Positions 52,364 through 59,857 of a DNA stretch of 64,000 nt are shown one piece after another (the stretch's first letter is position 1; each line of letters opens with the position of its first letter). The translations under genes were made by a program, and so were the position numbers. The DNA is from Bacteroidales bacterium. Its GTDB lineage: Bacteria; Bacteroidota; Bacteroidia; Bacteroidales; F082. The stretch lies in the NCBI GenBank assembly GCA_017530365.1, contig JAFXMK010000011.1, forward strand, positions 186,001 through 250,000, read 5' to 3'. A model generated the notes under the pieces. It saw only the letters and a list, made by a program, of their open reading frames with translations. It made no database searches and was not told where the DNA came from.

Positions 52364-52388
52364 TAACTTTGAAATTCAAAGTACTTTA
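52364..52388 (+). promoter_or_regulatory. Promoter plus palindromic operator, creD
   Basis: TAACTTTG (52364-52371) within the palindrome ACTTTGAA-A-TTCAAAGT (52366-52382), again followed by ACTTTA. Same arrangement as at 51405-51429; only the five central bases differ. Confidence 0.78.
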
Positions 52389-52419
52389 TAAGATAAATAA
52401 ACCTTTAAAACTAAACATC

Positions 52420-53772
52420 ATGACAACAGAAAATAACATGGAAGTCTTGGAAATCCAAGACGAAGAGCCCAAAAGCAAAGAAAACAAGAGACAAACCGAA
52501 AAGAAAGCCCGTCCGGGTTTGAAACTTTTGCTCATCGCGGGGATGTGCGTAGCATTTCTCATCCCACAACTCCTTTTGAAGAATCTGGTTTCGGAACGCA
52601 AAAGCACGGAAAGCCTCGCCGAAAATGAGGTCTTCGAGAAATGGGCAGGACCACAAACGGTCACAGGACCCGTGATCAAGGTCTATTATTCTGAAGAGAA
52701 AGACAACAAAAAAGAAACCTACGCCAAGATTGTGTTGCCCGAGCAACTGGATGTGAAAGGCGACGTGAAGACCAAACTCTTGAAACGCGGCATCTACGAC
52801 TTCACCGTATACGAAACTGCTCTTGACCTTACGGGGCAGTTCAAGTTACCCAATGACTTCGAGAAAATGCTGGATGGACATGAATGGTGTTTCGAGAAAG
52901 CCAAAATCGTTGTTGGCCTGCCCAACCTGCGCGGTTTGAGCGATAATGTGACGCTTAAATTTGGTGGAATAACCTACGACATGGTTGCTGAAACGGGTAA
53001 CTTGAAAGGCCTGTCTTGTGAGGTTGACCTTTCGCGGGTTTTGGAGGGCGAAACCGTTGATTTTTCGTTGGTTTTACCTTTCAAAGGCGCAGGAGATCTT
53101 ATGTTTGCGCCTTTCGGACAAACTACTACGGTCAGCCTGACCTCGGATTGCGCAACGCCGAGTTTCACGGGCTATTATCTGCCCGACGAACGTCAGGTGA
53201 CCGACACAGGCTTCCAAGCCGAATGGAAAGTGTTGGCCATCAACCGAGACTATCCACAAGTTCTCAATGATTCATTCTTTGAGTATAGAACTGAATTCGG
53301 CTATTCTTCTTTCGGTGTGGAACTGAAAGTGCCAGTGGAGCAATACCTCCAAACCGATCGCGCTATCAAGTATGCCTTTCTTATTATCCTCCTCACTTTT
53401 GCTGCGGTCTTTTTCGTAGAGATGCGCAAGGCCAAGCCTATCCACCCCGTACAATACCTGCTCATCGGCATCGCGCTCATTGTGTTTTACACCTTGCTGC
53501 TGTCGTTCTCCGAGCACATGAATTTCGGGCTTTCCTACCTCATTGCCTGTGTGATGACCATCGCAATGATTGTAGTATTTATGGCCTCGATCACGAAGGA
53601 CAAAAAGACCGCCTTGGGTATTGGCCTTTTGCTGGCTGTACTCTACGCTTTTGTCTATGTCTTGCTACAATTGGAAAGTTATGCCCTGTTGGTGGGAAGT
53701 GTCGGCCTCTTCATTATTTTGGGAATTGCCATGTTTGCGACACAAAAGATTGATTGGTACAAGAAAAAATAG
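52420..53772 (+). CDS. creD: CreD-like inner membrane protein
   Basis: 450 residues from the ATG at 52420; an earlier in-frame start at 52369 overlaps the promoter and is rejected. A charged N-terminus precedes one membrane helix (about 32-52), a large periplasmic part (ENEVFEKWAGPQTVTGPVI, FKGAGDLMFAPFGQTT) and a C-terminal bundle of helices (about 325-450), the CreD layout. CreD belongs to the CreBC stress regulon in Enterobacteria; here it is under a palindrome shared with the winged-helix operon instead. Confidence 0.9.
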   Translation: MTTENNMEVLEIQDEEPKSKENKRQTEKKARPGLKLLLIAGMCVAFLIPQLLLKNLVSERKSTESLAENEVFEKWAGPQTVTGPVIKVYYSEEKDNKKETYAKIVLPEQLDVKGDVKTKLLKRGIYDFTVYETALDLTGQFKLPNDFEKMLDGHEWCFEKAKIVVGLPNLRGLSDNVTLKFGGITYDMVAETGNLKGLSCEVDLSRVLEGETVDFSLVLPFKGAGDLMFAPFGQTTTVSLTSDCATPSFTGYYLPDERQVTDTGFQAEWKVLAINRDYPQVLNDSFFEYRTEFGYSSFGVELKVPVEQYLQTDRAIKYAFLIILLTFAAVFFVEMRKAKPIHPVQYLLIGIALIVFYTLLLSFSEHMNFGLSYLIACVMTIAMIVVFMASITKDKKTALGIGLLLAVLYAFVYVLLQLESYALLVGSVGLFIILGIAMFATQKIDWYKKK

Positions 53773-53778
53773 AGAATC

Positions 53779-54540
53779 ATGAAACACTTCTTTTTAAAAT
53801 ACTGGTGGATTTTTCCCATGGCGTTAGGTGTCTTTATGTTTTCGCTGGCAGCGTTATTTACCACCTGACTTCCTGTTCTTGAAGACATCGTCGCTATTTT
53901 GCTTATGGTAACAATCATTGCTCTTGTCGTTTCGTGGGTAATCTTGCTCATTAACAAGAAATGGTGGCAATGTCTTACATCCATAACGGGTTCTATCATG
54001 GTGGTATGCCTGCTTTGGTTTCCACTCGTAATTGGAGCCATGCATGGACCATACCATGACGGTTTCGGCAAAAAGCATAAAATACCCGAAGGTTTGGAAT
54101 ATCATCTCCCTTTGGGTTATACCGATGAGAACGGACGCAAAGACCTGTTCAATTTCCCTGGTGACACGCTTGATGTTGCCGAGATAGATAGCCTAAATCC
54201 AGATACATATCTTCAAATCTAGAATGATTTCCAAGGTGGGAGGTACATATATAGCTTCTATTATGGCCCATTGCCTCAAGGCGAGATATTTCTTCGTTGC
54301 TTCGAGGTAACCCAAAATATTCCTTTGTCGGAAAAGGCAATATCAGAACAGAGCGCTGTTAAGATTGGGAAAACCAGTATTTTCCACCAACTTGTGTATA
54401 AGCAAGGATTTACGATTTATGAGGGAGATTGGGAAGATTACTATGCTGCCCGTATTGAGGTCTGGCATAGAAATGCAAGTACTGGAGAAGAAACTAAACT
54501 ATTAGAAAAGATTTATCGCGTTGAAGGTTGGATGAGATAA
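53779..54540 (+). pseudogene. Membrane protein gene broken by two in-frame stop codons
   Basis: One frame runs from the ATG at 53779 to the TAA at 54538, 253 codons, interrupted by TGA at codon 30 (53866-53868) and TAG at codon 148 (54220-54222). No frameshift is needed. The conceptual product has two or three N-terminal helices (ILLMVTIIALVVSWVILL, MVVCLLWFPLVIGAM), then a soluble part (PLGYTDENGRKDLFNFPG, FYYGPLPQGEIFLRCFEVTQ). Both stops are one G-to-A step from TGG. TGA is a normal stop elsewhere in this window. It follows creD by 6 nt. The family is unknown to me. Confidence 0.78.
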
Positions 54541-54549
54541 GAAAATGAG

Positions 54550-54557
54550 TAATTTTG
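54550..54557 (+). promoter_or_regulatory. -7 promoter element, argF
   Basis: TAATTTTG. If used, the 5' leader of argF is about 170 nt and contains the whole repeat element at 54571-54693. Confidence 0.6.
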
Positions 54558-54570
54558 CCGCGAATTTTAA

Positions 54571-54693
54571 GGCCGATGGCTTATGGCTAATGGCCGATGG
54601 CAGCTACCAACGTTGAGGAGATTGCGGATCAAGTCCGCAATGACGCCTTGGAATAGAGCTGCCATAGGCCATAGGCTATCGGCCATAAGCCAA
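54571..54693. repeat. Composite inverted-repeat element in the argF leader
   Basis: The left arm (54571-54606) has GGCCGAT, GGCTTAT, GGCTAAT and GGCCGAT units. The right arm (54657-54693) is its inverted copy with one unit more. Between them lies a second palindrome, ATTGCGGA-TCAAG-TCCGCAAT (54621-54641), of the widespread GTCATTGCGGAxTTGATCCGCAAT-like type. The ends are symmetrical, as in a MITE-like element; no target-site duplication was established. Confidence 0.8.
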
Positions 54694-54732
54694 TCTTTGA
54701 ATATTTAATCTTAAATCTTTAAATCATAAATT

Positions 54733-55734
54733 ATGGCATTTAACCTCAGAAACAGAAACTTCCTGAAGTTGTTGGACTTCACTCCGGAAGAGATTAAGTT
54801 CTTACTGAAACTTGCTGCCGACCTGAAGGCCGCCAAGTATGCAGGCACCGAACAACCCAAACTGACGGGCAAGAACATTGCCCTCATCTTCGAAAAGACC
54901 TCGACCCGCACCCGCTGCGCCTTCGAGGTTGGCGCCAAGGACCAAGGTGCTCATGTCACCTATCTCGGCCCCACTGGCTCACAAATCGGCATCAAGGAAT
55001 CGATGGCTGACACCGCCCGCGTGCTGGGTCGTATGTTCGACGGCATCGAGTACCGTGGCTTCGACCAGGCCACAGTCGAGGAACTGGCCAAATATGCCGG
55101 CGTCCCCGTGTGGAACGGTCTTACCGCCGAAGCTCACCCCACTCAGATTCTGGCCGACTTCCTCACCATCCAGGAGCATACCGACAAGCCCCTCAACCAG
55201 GTGAAGTTCGCTTATATCGGCGATGCCCGTTACAATATGGGCAACAGCCTGATGGTCGGTGGTGTGAAGATGGGTATGGATATCCGCATTATCGCCCCCA
55301 AGAAACTGCAGCCTGCCAAAGATCTTGTCAAGAAGTGCCAGGAAATCGCCAAGGAAACCGGCGCCAAGCTTACCGTCACCGACGACGTGGAGAAGGGCGT
55401 GAAGGGTCTTGACTTCATCTACACCGACATCTGGGTATCGATGGGCGAGCCCGACAGCGTGTGGAAAGAGCGTATCAATATGCTGATGCCCTATCAGGTT
55501 AACGCAGAACTGATGAAAAAGACAGGAAACCCCAAGTGCAAGTTTATGCACTGCCTTCCTTCGTATCACAATCTGGAGACCAAGGCCGGCCGCGACGTTT
55601 ATGAGAAGTTCGGCTTGAACGGTATCGAGGTCACCGAGGACGTATTCGAAAGCGAGAACAGCATCGTCTTCGACGAAGCCGAGAACCGTATGCACACCAT
55701 CAAGGCTGTGATGGTTGCCACATTGGGCGACTAA
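54733..55734 (+). CDS. argF: Ornithine carbamoyltransferase
   Basis: 333 residues. Carbamoyl-phosphate site [13 protein letters not shown] near 58, [11 protein letters not shown] near 136, and the ornithine-side motif MHCLPSYH near 275 are all present; the last is often HCLPAFH. It condenses carbamoyl phosphate with ornithine to citrulline, or runs in reverse in arginine breakdown. The leader before the ATG has 7-nt phased AT-rich units (CTTAAAT, CTTTAAA, TCATAAA). Confidence 0.95.
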   Translation: MAFNLRNRNFLKLLDFTPEEIKFLLKLAADLKAAKYAGTEQPKLTGKNIALIFEKTSTRTRCAFEVGAKDQGAHVTYLGPTGSQIGIKESMADTARVLGRMFDGIEYRGFDQATVEELAKYAGVPVWNGLTAEAHPTQILADFLTIQEHTDKPLNQVKFAYIGDARYNMGNSLMVGGVKMGMDIRIIAPKKLQPAKDLVKKCQEIAKETGAKLTVTDDVEKGVKGLDFIYTDIWVSMGEPDSVWKERINMLMPYQVNAELMKKTGNPKCKFMHCLPSYHNLETKAGRDVYEKFGLNGIEVTEDVFESENSIVFDEAENRMHTIKAVMVATLGD

Positions 55735-55753
55735 GCAAGATGTTGCATATTAA

Positions 55754-55789
55754 AAAAGTAGCGACGCGAAAATTCGCGTCGCTACTTTT
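55754..55789. terminator. Terminator / palindromic unit after argF
   Basis: A perfect 17-bp inverted repeat: AAAAGTAGCGACGCGAA, loop AA, TTCGCGTCGCTACTTTT, flanked by A and T runs. It serves argF and the converging gene. The GTAGCGACGCG head resembles the dispersed GTAGAGACG palindromes. Confidence 0.87.
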
Positions 55790-55804
55790 ATTTTTCAAAC
55801 AGGA

Positions 55805-56770
55805 TTATTTGGGGTCAAAGAACTCATAGAGGAACAAAGCCCCGAAACGAGGATCCAGAGAATCCGGGAATTCTCCTATGGACTGACCTTTTGCGTTATA
55901 AACCTTGAACTTTGAACCGACATGTTGAACCTCACCTAAAGTAACATGCCGTGCGCCATAAAAGGTACAGTTATCATTCTTTTGAAAAAACTCATAAGCA
56001 TTGATGGAGCCAAGAAAATCAATAGAAGCATTACCATTTATTTCAGCCTCGCCCCGGTAATCTGTGACAACATTGACCGCTTTTATACATCCATTTGATC
56101 CTGTTTTTCCTTCGGTATAAACGAAAATATTATCACCTTCAAGTCTGGCTTTTCCTATACGTTTCCTATTGGAATAAGCATATACTTCACTTCCTGATAT
56201 CTCGATGTTATCAGCCATCAAACCTTTGCGGAAGCCAGAGGACGTCACCGTTGTTTGCTGTTGATTCTTCTTTTTTGCAGCCTGTTTTAATTGATTAATT
56301 TGATCACCGCCCCAATGAAAGCAGAAAACCAGGAAAGTCAACACATCTTGATCCATGGGAGCAGAAAACCTAATCACAGGTGTATCCATTATTGACACTT
56401 GTGAATCCAAGATATTACCGACAACTTCATTGTTCCACAACACCAAGTATGAAGAACGTATGATGTTTTCCGTAACATTGGATTTCCAACTTCCGTCCTT
56501 CTGCTTGGAACCCAGCACCGATCCTTCTTTGGTGATTACTTTTCCATCATCGGTAAAGGTTAAAGATTGGTGTTGTCCGGCATAAGGACCTTCATTGTAA
56601 ACAGATGTCAAGGTGTAAACTCTGGTTTTGGGATTCCAAACGCCAAGCTGGGTGCCCTTGCGTATGAAGGTGATTTCAACTTCTCCTGCTGCAGGAGTGA
56701 TTTTGTTTTCTTGTGCTTTAACTCCAGTCAAGAAAGAAAGCAACATTAAGCAAATAATCGTCTTTTTCAT
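55805..56770 (-). CDS. Secreted protein of unknown function
   Basis: 321 residues. Signal peptide ends at TGVKAQ (residue 20). The remainder is rich in beta strands (EITFIRKGTQLGVWNPKTRVYTL in pieces; VEITFIR, HQSLTFTDDGKVITKEG, IEISGSEVYAYSNRKRIGKARLEGDNIFVYTEG). A Lys/Gln-rich segment (QAAKKKNQQQ) lies near 165. No family recognised. Ten nt after the M28 gene stop, so probably the third gene of the tsaB operon. Confidence 0.75.
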   Translation of the reverse strand: MKKTIICLMLLSFLTGVKAQENKITPAAGEVEITFIRKGTQLGVWNPKTRVYTLTSVYNEGPYAGQHQSLTFTDDGKVITKEGSVLGSKQKDGSWKSNVTENIIRSSYLVLWNNEVVGNILDSQVSIMDTPVIRFSAPMDQDVLTFLVFCFHWGGDQINQLKQAAKKKNQQQTTVTSSGFRKGLMADNIEISGSEVYAYSNRKRIGKARLEGDNIFVYTEGKTGSNGCIKAVNVVTDYRGEAEINGNASIDFLGSINAYEFFQKNDNCTFYGARHVTLGEVQHVGSKFKVYNAKGQSIGEFPDSLDPRFGALFLYEFFDPK

Positions 56771-56780
56771 GTTTAGTTAT

Positions 56781-58004
56781 TTAAAGAATTACAACTTTTT
56801 CAGTGCTAACACTGCCATCACGATGTGTCACCCGAACAAAATAAATCCCTGAAACCAAAGCACCAACATCAATCATACATTCATCTTGATCAGCATAAGA
56901 CTGGAGTAGGATCCTTTGACCTAAAAAATTATAAACCTCAAGCTGCTGGATGGATTCCCCCTTTACGGTAAGCGTTTCCGAAACAGGATTAGGATAGACT
57001 ATCAGATGTTCCGAATCAACTTCTTCAACTGAAGTGTCAATGAGTCCAGCAAGTGTGGCTACCAATCCCAGATTGAGTTCCGTAAAACGTTTTGCTTGGT
57101 CCATATTATTGACACTTACGCCTAAAATGTCATTGGGAGTATGGATGAAAGGCGAACTGTCATGAACATCCTCAAAAGTATGGACTGCGGCATATCCGCT
57201 ACGGTTAAACGAAGAATAATCACTGTCACCCCAAGTAAGCCAATTCTGACGAATGGGCATGTCGGGATAATAGATTTCACTGAAATTGAAAACGTAATTG
57301 GCAATGAGGGAATCGCGGGTAGTGTACATAAGATGCACATGTATGTCGGAGCCTTCCTTAAGGTAACCTATCATGTCGAGGTTGAAATAGCCCACAATAT
57401 CCACCAGTCGTTCTGCGCAATCTTTGGCGTAGGCCTCACTACCTTTCAAACCGATTTCTTCTGCAGCCCAATTGCAATACATGATGGATCTCTCAAACTT
57501 GCATTTACTGAGTAGCCTTGTCATTTCCAGAACACCAGCCACACCCGATGCGTTGTCGTCAGCTCCAGGAGCCCGAAGAGAATCGGGATGACCTGGACTG
57601 AGGTTATAGGAATCATAATGTGCTCCGCAAACCACATATTCATCAGGATAAACAAGTCCTTTTTGAACAGCAATGACATTGTCGGAAGTCTCATACAGGC
57701 TGTCATGATACGACACCACAAAATCATGTAGCGACACCGAGTCTATGCCCAAATCACGATAAGTCTCACAAAGCCAATCCTGAACCTCATAGACCATGCG
57801 GCTATCCCAACGACGGGTATGATACGACTGCAAATGATCTATAGTTGCAGTTAGGCTGTCAACCGATACCTGATTGATCAAATTGCGTATCCTTGCGTCT
57901 TCCTGTTCAATTACAGGATAGGTATGCTCAAACAAGTGAGTCACCTGTGCTTTTGCATTCAGCACCACGAACCCAATAACGAATAAAAAAACGACTCTTC
58001 TCAT
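56781..58004 (-). CDS. M28 family aminopeptidase-like protein with T9SS sorting domain
   Basis: 407 residues: signal peptide ending NAKAQ, M28 catalytic domain with the zinc ligands in GAHYDSYN near 132, PGADDNASGVAGVLEM near 150, and NWAAEEIGLKGSEAYA near 180, then a C-terminal T9SS domain (VYPNPVSETLTVKG, GIYFVRVTHRDG). A secreted zinc aminopeptidase at the cell surface is likely. The ATG directly follows a heptamer array after tsaB. Confidence 0.9.
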   Translation of the reverse strand: MRRVVFLFVIGFVVLNAKAQVTHLFEHTYPVIEQEDARIRNLINQVSVDSLTATIDHLQSYHTRRWDSRMVYEVQDWLCETYRDLGIDSVSLHDFVVSYHDSLYETSDNVIAVQKGLVYPDEYVVCGAHYDSYNLSPGHPDSLRAPGADDNASGVAGVLEMTRLLSKCKFERSIMYCNWAAEEIGLKGSEAYAKDCAERLVDIVGYFNLDMIGYLKEGSDIHVHLMYTTRDSLIANYVFNFSEIYYPDMPIRQNWLTWGDSDYSSFNRSGYAAVHTFEDVHDSSPFIHTPNDILGVSVNNMDQAKRFTELNLGLVATLAGLIDTSVEEVDSEHLIVYPNPVSETLTVKGESIQQLEVYNFLGQRILLQSYADQDECMIDVGALVSGIYFVRVTHRDGSVSTEKVVIL

Positions 58005-58035
58005 TTTTCAATTTTCAATTTTCAACTTTCAGCTC
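58005..58035. repeat. Heptamer array at the tsaB-M28 junction
   Basis: Minus strand: AGCTGAA, AGTTGAA, AATTGAA, AATTGAA, then AAATG with the M28 start. It fills the whole gap and provides the A-rich leader of the M28 gene. Confidence 0.82.
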
Positions 58036-58036
58036 C

Positions 58037-58744
58037 CTACAATCCTTTCACATGCGGCTTGCCTGCCACAAAATCTTTCAGATAAAACGGCTCAAAATAA
58101 GCTACATCCACGAAATCGCCAGCCTTTAAAGCCTTGTCGGCCAAAGGAGCCATGAAAGCGGCAGAGGGTTCGAAATCATCCACGATATGGATTTGTGGGT
58201 GCTCCTTGAAGAGTTCGTGCAGCTTAGGTGCCCCGTCGCCGAATAGCCAAACACGTGAAGGTAAAAGGTGAGAGATAAGAGACGAAAGGTAAATATCATC
58301 GTCAAACACCACCGCCTCTGTATCTTGGATTCGGTTCAGTTGCGCATCGAAAACGGCGCAATATACTTCCATGCGACGGGCGTCGATCATGGGAATGAAC
58401 AAATCGGTCGACTGGACATCGTCACCCAAACGCTGGTGCATGCCGTAAGCCATGGCATGCAAAGTGTCAACCGCCATCAAAGGCAGACCTGCAGCATAAC
58501 AAACCCCTTTGGCGGTACTGACACCAATGCGCAAACCTGTGTAAGAACCCGGACCTTGGCTCACCGCCACGGCATCCAGCTGAGGATAACTGACGCCTGT
58601 TTCATCCATCACTTCCTTGATGAAAGTAGTGATTTTCTCGGAATGAGCATTTTGACCTTTACACTCTCGTAACGCCAGATTTTGGATCCCATCGTTCAAC
58701 GCTACCGAACACGTGGGGGTCGCTGTTTCAAGACACAATATCAT
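58037..58744 (-). CDS. tsaB: tRNA threonylcarbamoyladenosine biosynthesis protein TsaB
   Basis: 235 residues from the ATG at 58742-58744 (MILCLETATPTCSVALN); a longer upstream frame covers the promoter region and is rejected. Signature VSQGPGSYTGLRIGVSTAKG near 70. It pairs with TsaD in t6A synthesis on ANN-decoding tRNAs. A heptamer array encodes SSLISHLLPS near residue 156, inside the C-terminal lobe. Confidence 0.93.
   Translation of the reverse strand: MILCLETATPTCSVALNDGIQNLALRECKGQNAHSEKITTFIKEVMDETGVSYPQLDAVAVSQGPGSYTGLRIGVSTAKGVCYAAGLPLMAVDTLHAMAYGMHQRLGDDVQSTDLFIPMIDARRMEVYCAVFDAQLNRIQDTEAVVFDDDIYLSSLISHLLPSRVWLFGDGAPKLHELFKEHPQIHIVDDFEPSAAFMAPLADKALKAGDFVDVAYFEPFYLKDFVAGKPHVKGL
58259..58293. 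repeat. Heptamer array inside tsaB
   Basis: + strand: GGTAAAA, GGTGAGA, GATAAGA, GACGAAA, GGTAAAT in exact 7-nt steps. In frame and antisense, encoding LSSLISHLLPS. Confidence 0.78.
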
Positions 58745-58764
58745 ATTTAATAATATTTTTTTTG

Positions 58765-58772
58765 CAAAGTTA
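58765..58772 (-). promoter_or_regulatory. -7 promoter element, tsaB operon
   Basis: Minus-strand TAACTTTG, 20 nt before the ATG at 58744. Confidence 0.66.
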
Positions 58773-58785
58773 AGAAATAACATTG

Positions 58786-58793
58786 TATTTTTG
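58786..58793 (+). promoter_or_regulatory. -7 promoter element, galE operon
   Basis: TATTTTTG, 21 nt before the ATG at 58815; divergent from the tsaB promoter. Confidence 0.66.
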
Positions 58794-58814
58794 TTGCTTG
58801 GAAAAATTTGATTT

Positions 58815-59840
58815 ATGAGAATTTTAGTCACTGGAGGTACTGGATACATTGGTTCACATACGCTTGTAGAGCTTTATGCCGCTGGCCATGAGACCGTTGT
58901 GGTTGATAATTTATCCAACTCCAATCCGGTTGCTTTGGAAAGAGTAGAAGCTCTTGTCGGAAAAAAGATTCCGTTTTATCAACTGGATATCCGGGATCGC
59001 GAGAGCCTTGACCGGATGATGGAGCAAAACCATTTCGATGCCTGCATCCATTTCGCAGGCTTGAAAGCAGTGGGAGAGTCCGTGGAAAAGCCTTGGGAAT
59101 ATTACGAAAACAACATTGGAGGCACGCTCACGCTTCTCGATGTGATGCGTCGTCATGGCTGTAAAAACATCATCTTCTCTTCATCAGCCACGGTGTATGG
59201 TGATCCGGCGATGATACCAATCACGGAAGCTTGTCCAAAAGGTGAATGCACCAATCCCTACGGCAAAACCAAAAGCATGCTGGAGGAAATCATGATGGAC
59301 ATGCAAAAAGCCGACAAGGAATGGAACGTCGTCCTGCTTCGCTATTTCAACCCTATCGGCGCCCATCCAAGCGGAACCATCGGGGAGAATCCCAACGGCA
59401 TCCCAAACAACCTGATGCCTTACGTCACGCAGGTGGCTGTTGGTAAACGCCCAGAACTAGGTGTCTTTGGCAACGATTATGACACACCTGACGGCACAGG
59501 GGTCCGCGACTATATTCATGTGGTGGACCTAGCCAAAGGACATGTGGCCGCCTTGCAAGCCATCGAGAGAAAATGCGGTTGTGCTATCTATAACCTGGGA
59601 ACGGGTCAAGGATATTCCGTACTTCAACTGGTAAAAACGTTTGAAAAAGTCAACGACATCAAAATCCCATATAGCATCAAACCTCGTCGCGCAGGCGATA
59701 TAGCCACCTGCTACTCCGATCCCGCCAAAGCGGAAAAAGAACTCGGCTGGAAAGCAGAACGTGGACTGGAGGACATGTGCCGTGACTCATGGAACTGGCA
59801 ACGGAATAACCCGGAAGGGTATGGGGGAGTTGAAAGTTAA
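58815..59840 (+). CDS. galE: UDP-glucose 4-epimerase
   Basis: 341 residues. NAD-binding TGGTGYIGSHT at residues 6-16, SSSATVYG near 122, catalytic YxxxK as NPYGKTKSM near 148, and the tail motif YSDPAKAEKELGW. It interconverts UDP-Glc and UDP-Gal (or the N-acetyl forms). The last residues VES and the stop come from a heptamer array that continues to the next ATG. Confidence 0.94.
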   Translation: MRILVTGGTGYIGSHTLVELYAAGHETVVVDNLSNSNPVALERVEALVGKKIPFYQLDIRDRESLDRMMEQNHFDACIHFAGLKAVGESVEKPWEYYENNIGGTLTLLDVMRRHGCKNIIFSSSATVYGDPAMIPITEACPKGECTNPYGKTKSMLEEIMMDMQKADKEWNVVLLRYFNPIGAHPSGTIGENPNGIPNNLMPYVTQVAVGKRPELGVFGNDYDTPDGTGVRDYIHVVDLAKGHVAALQAIERKCGCAIYNLGTGQGYSVLQLVKTFEKVNDIKIPYSIKPRRAGDIATCYSDPAKAEKELGWKAERGLEDMCRDSWNWQRNNPEGYGGVES

Positions 59841-59856
59841 AAGTTGAAAGTTTAAC
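59828..59856. repeat. Heptamer array at the galE-DUF4954 junction
   Basis: AGTTGAA, AGTTAAA, AGTTGAA, AGTTTAA. The second unit holds the galE stop (TAA, 59838-59840) and the array ends 2 nt before the next ATG (59858). Confidence 0.85.
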
Positions 59857-59857
59857 T

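Noticed and set aside
53866-54222. Recoding (selenocysteine or Trp at TGA, read-through at TAG)
   Set aside because: No SECIS-like hairpin was seen, TGA is used as an ordinary stop by several genes here, and two different stops in one gene fit decay better.
58246-58256. A third parS-like site at the CACGTG inside tsaB
   Set aside because: Only the central six bases match; the flanks do not follow TGTTTCAC/GTGAAACA.
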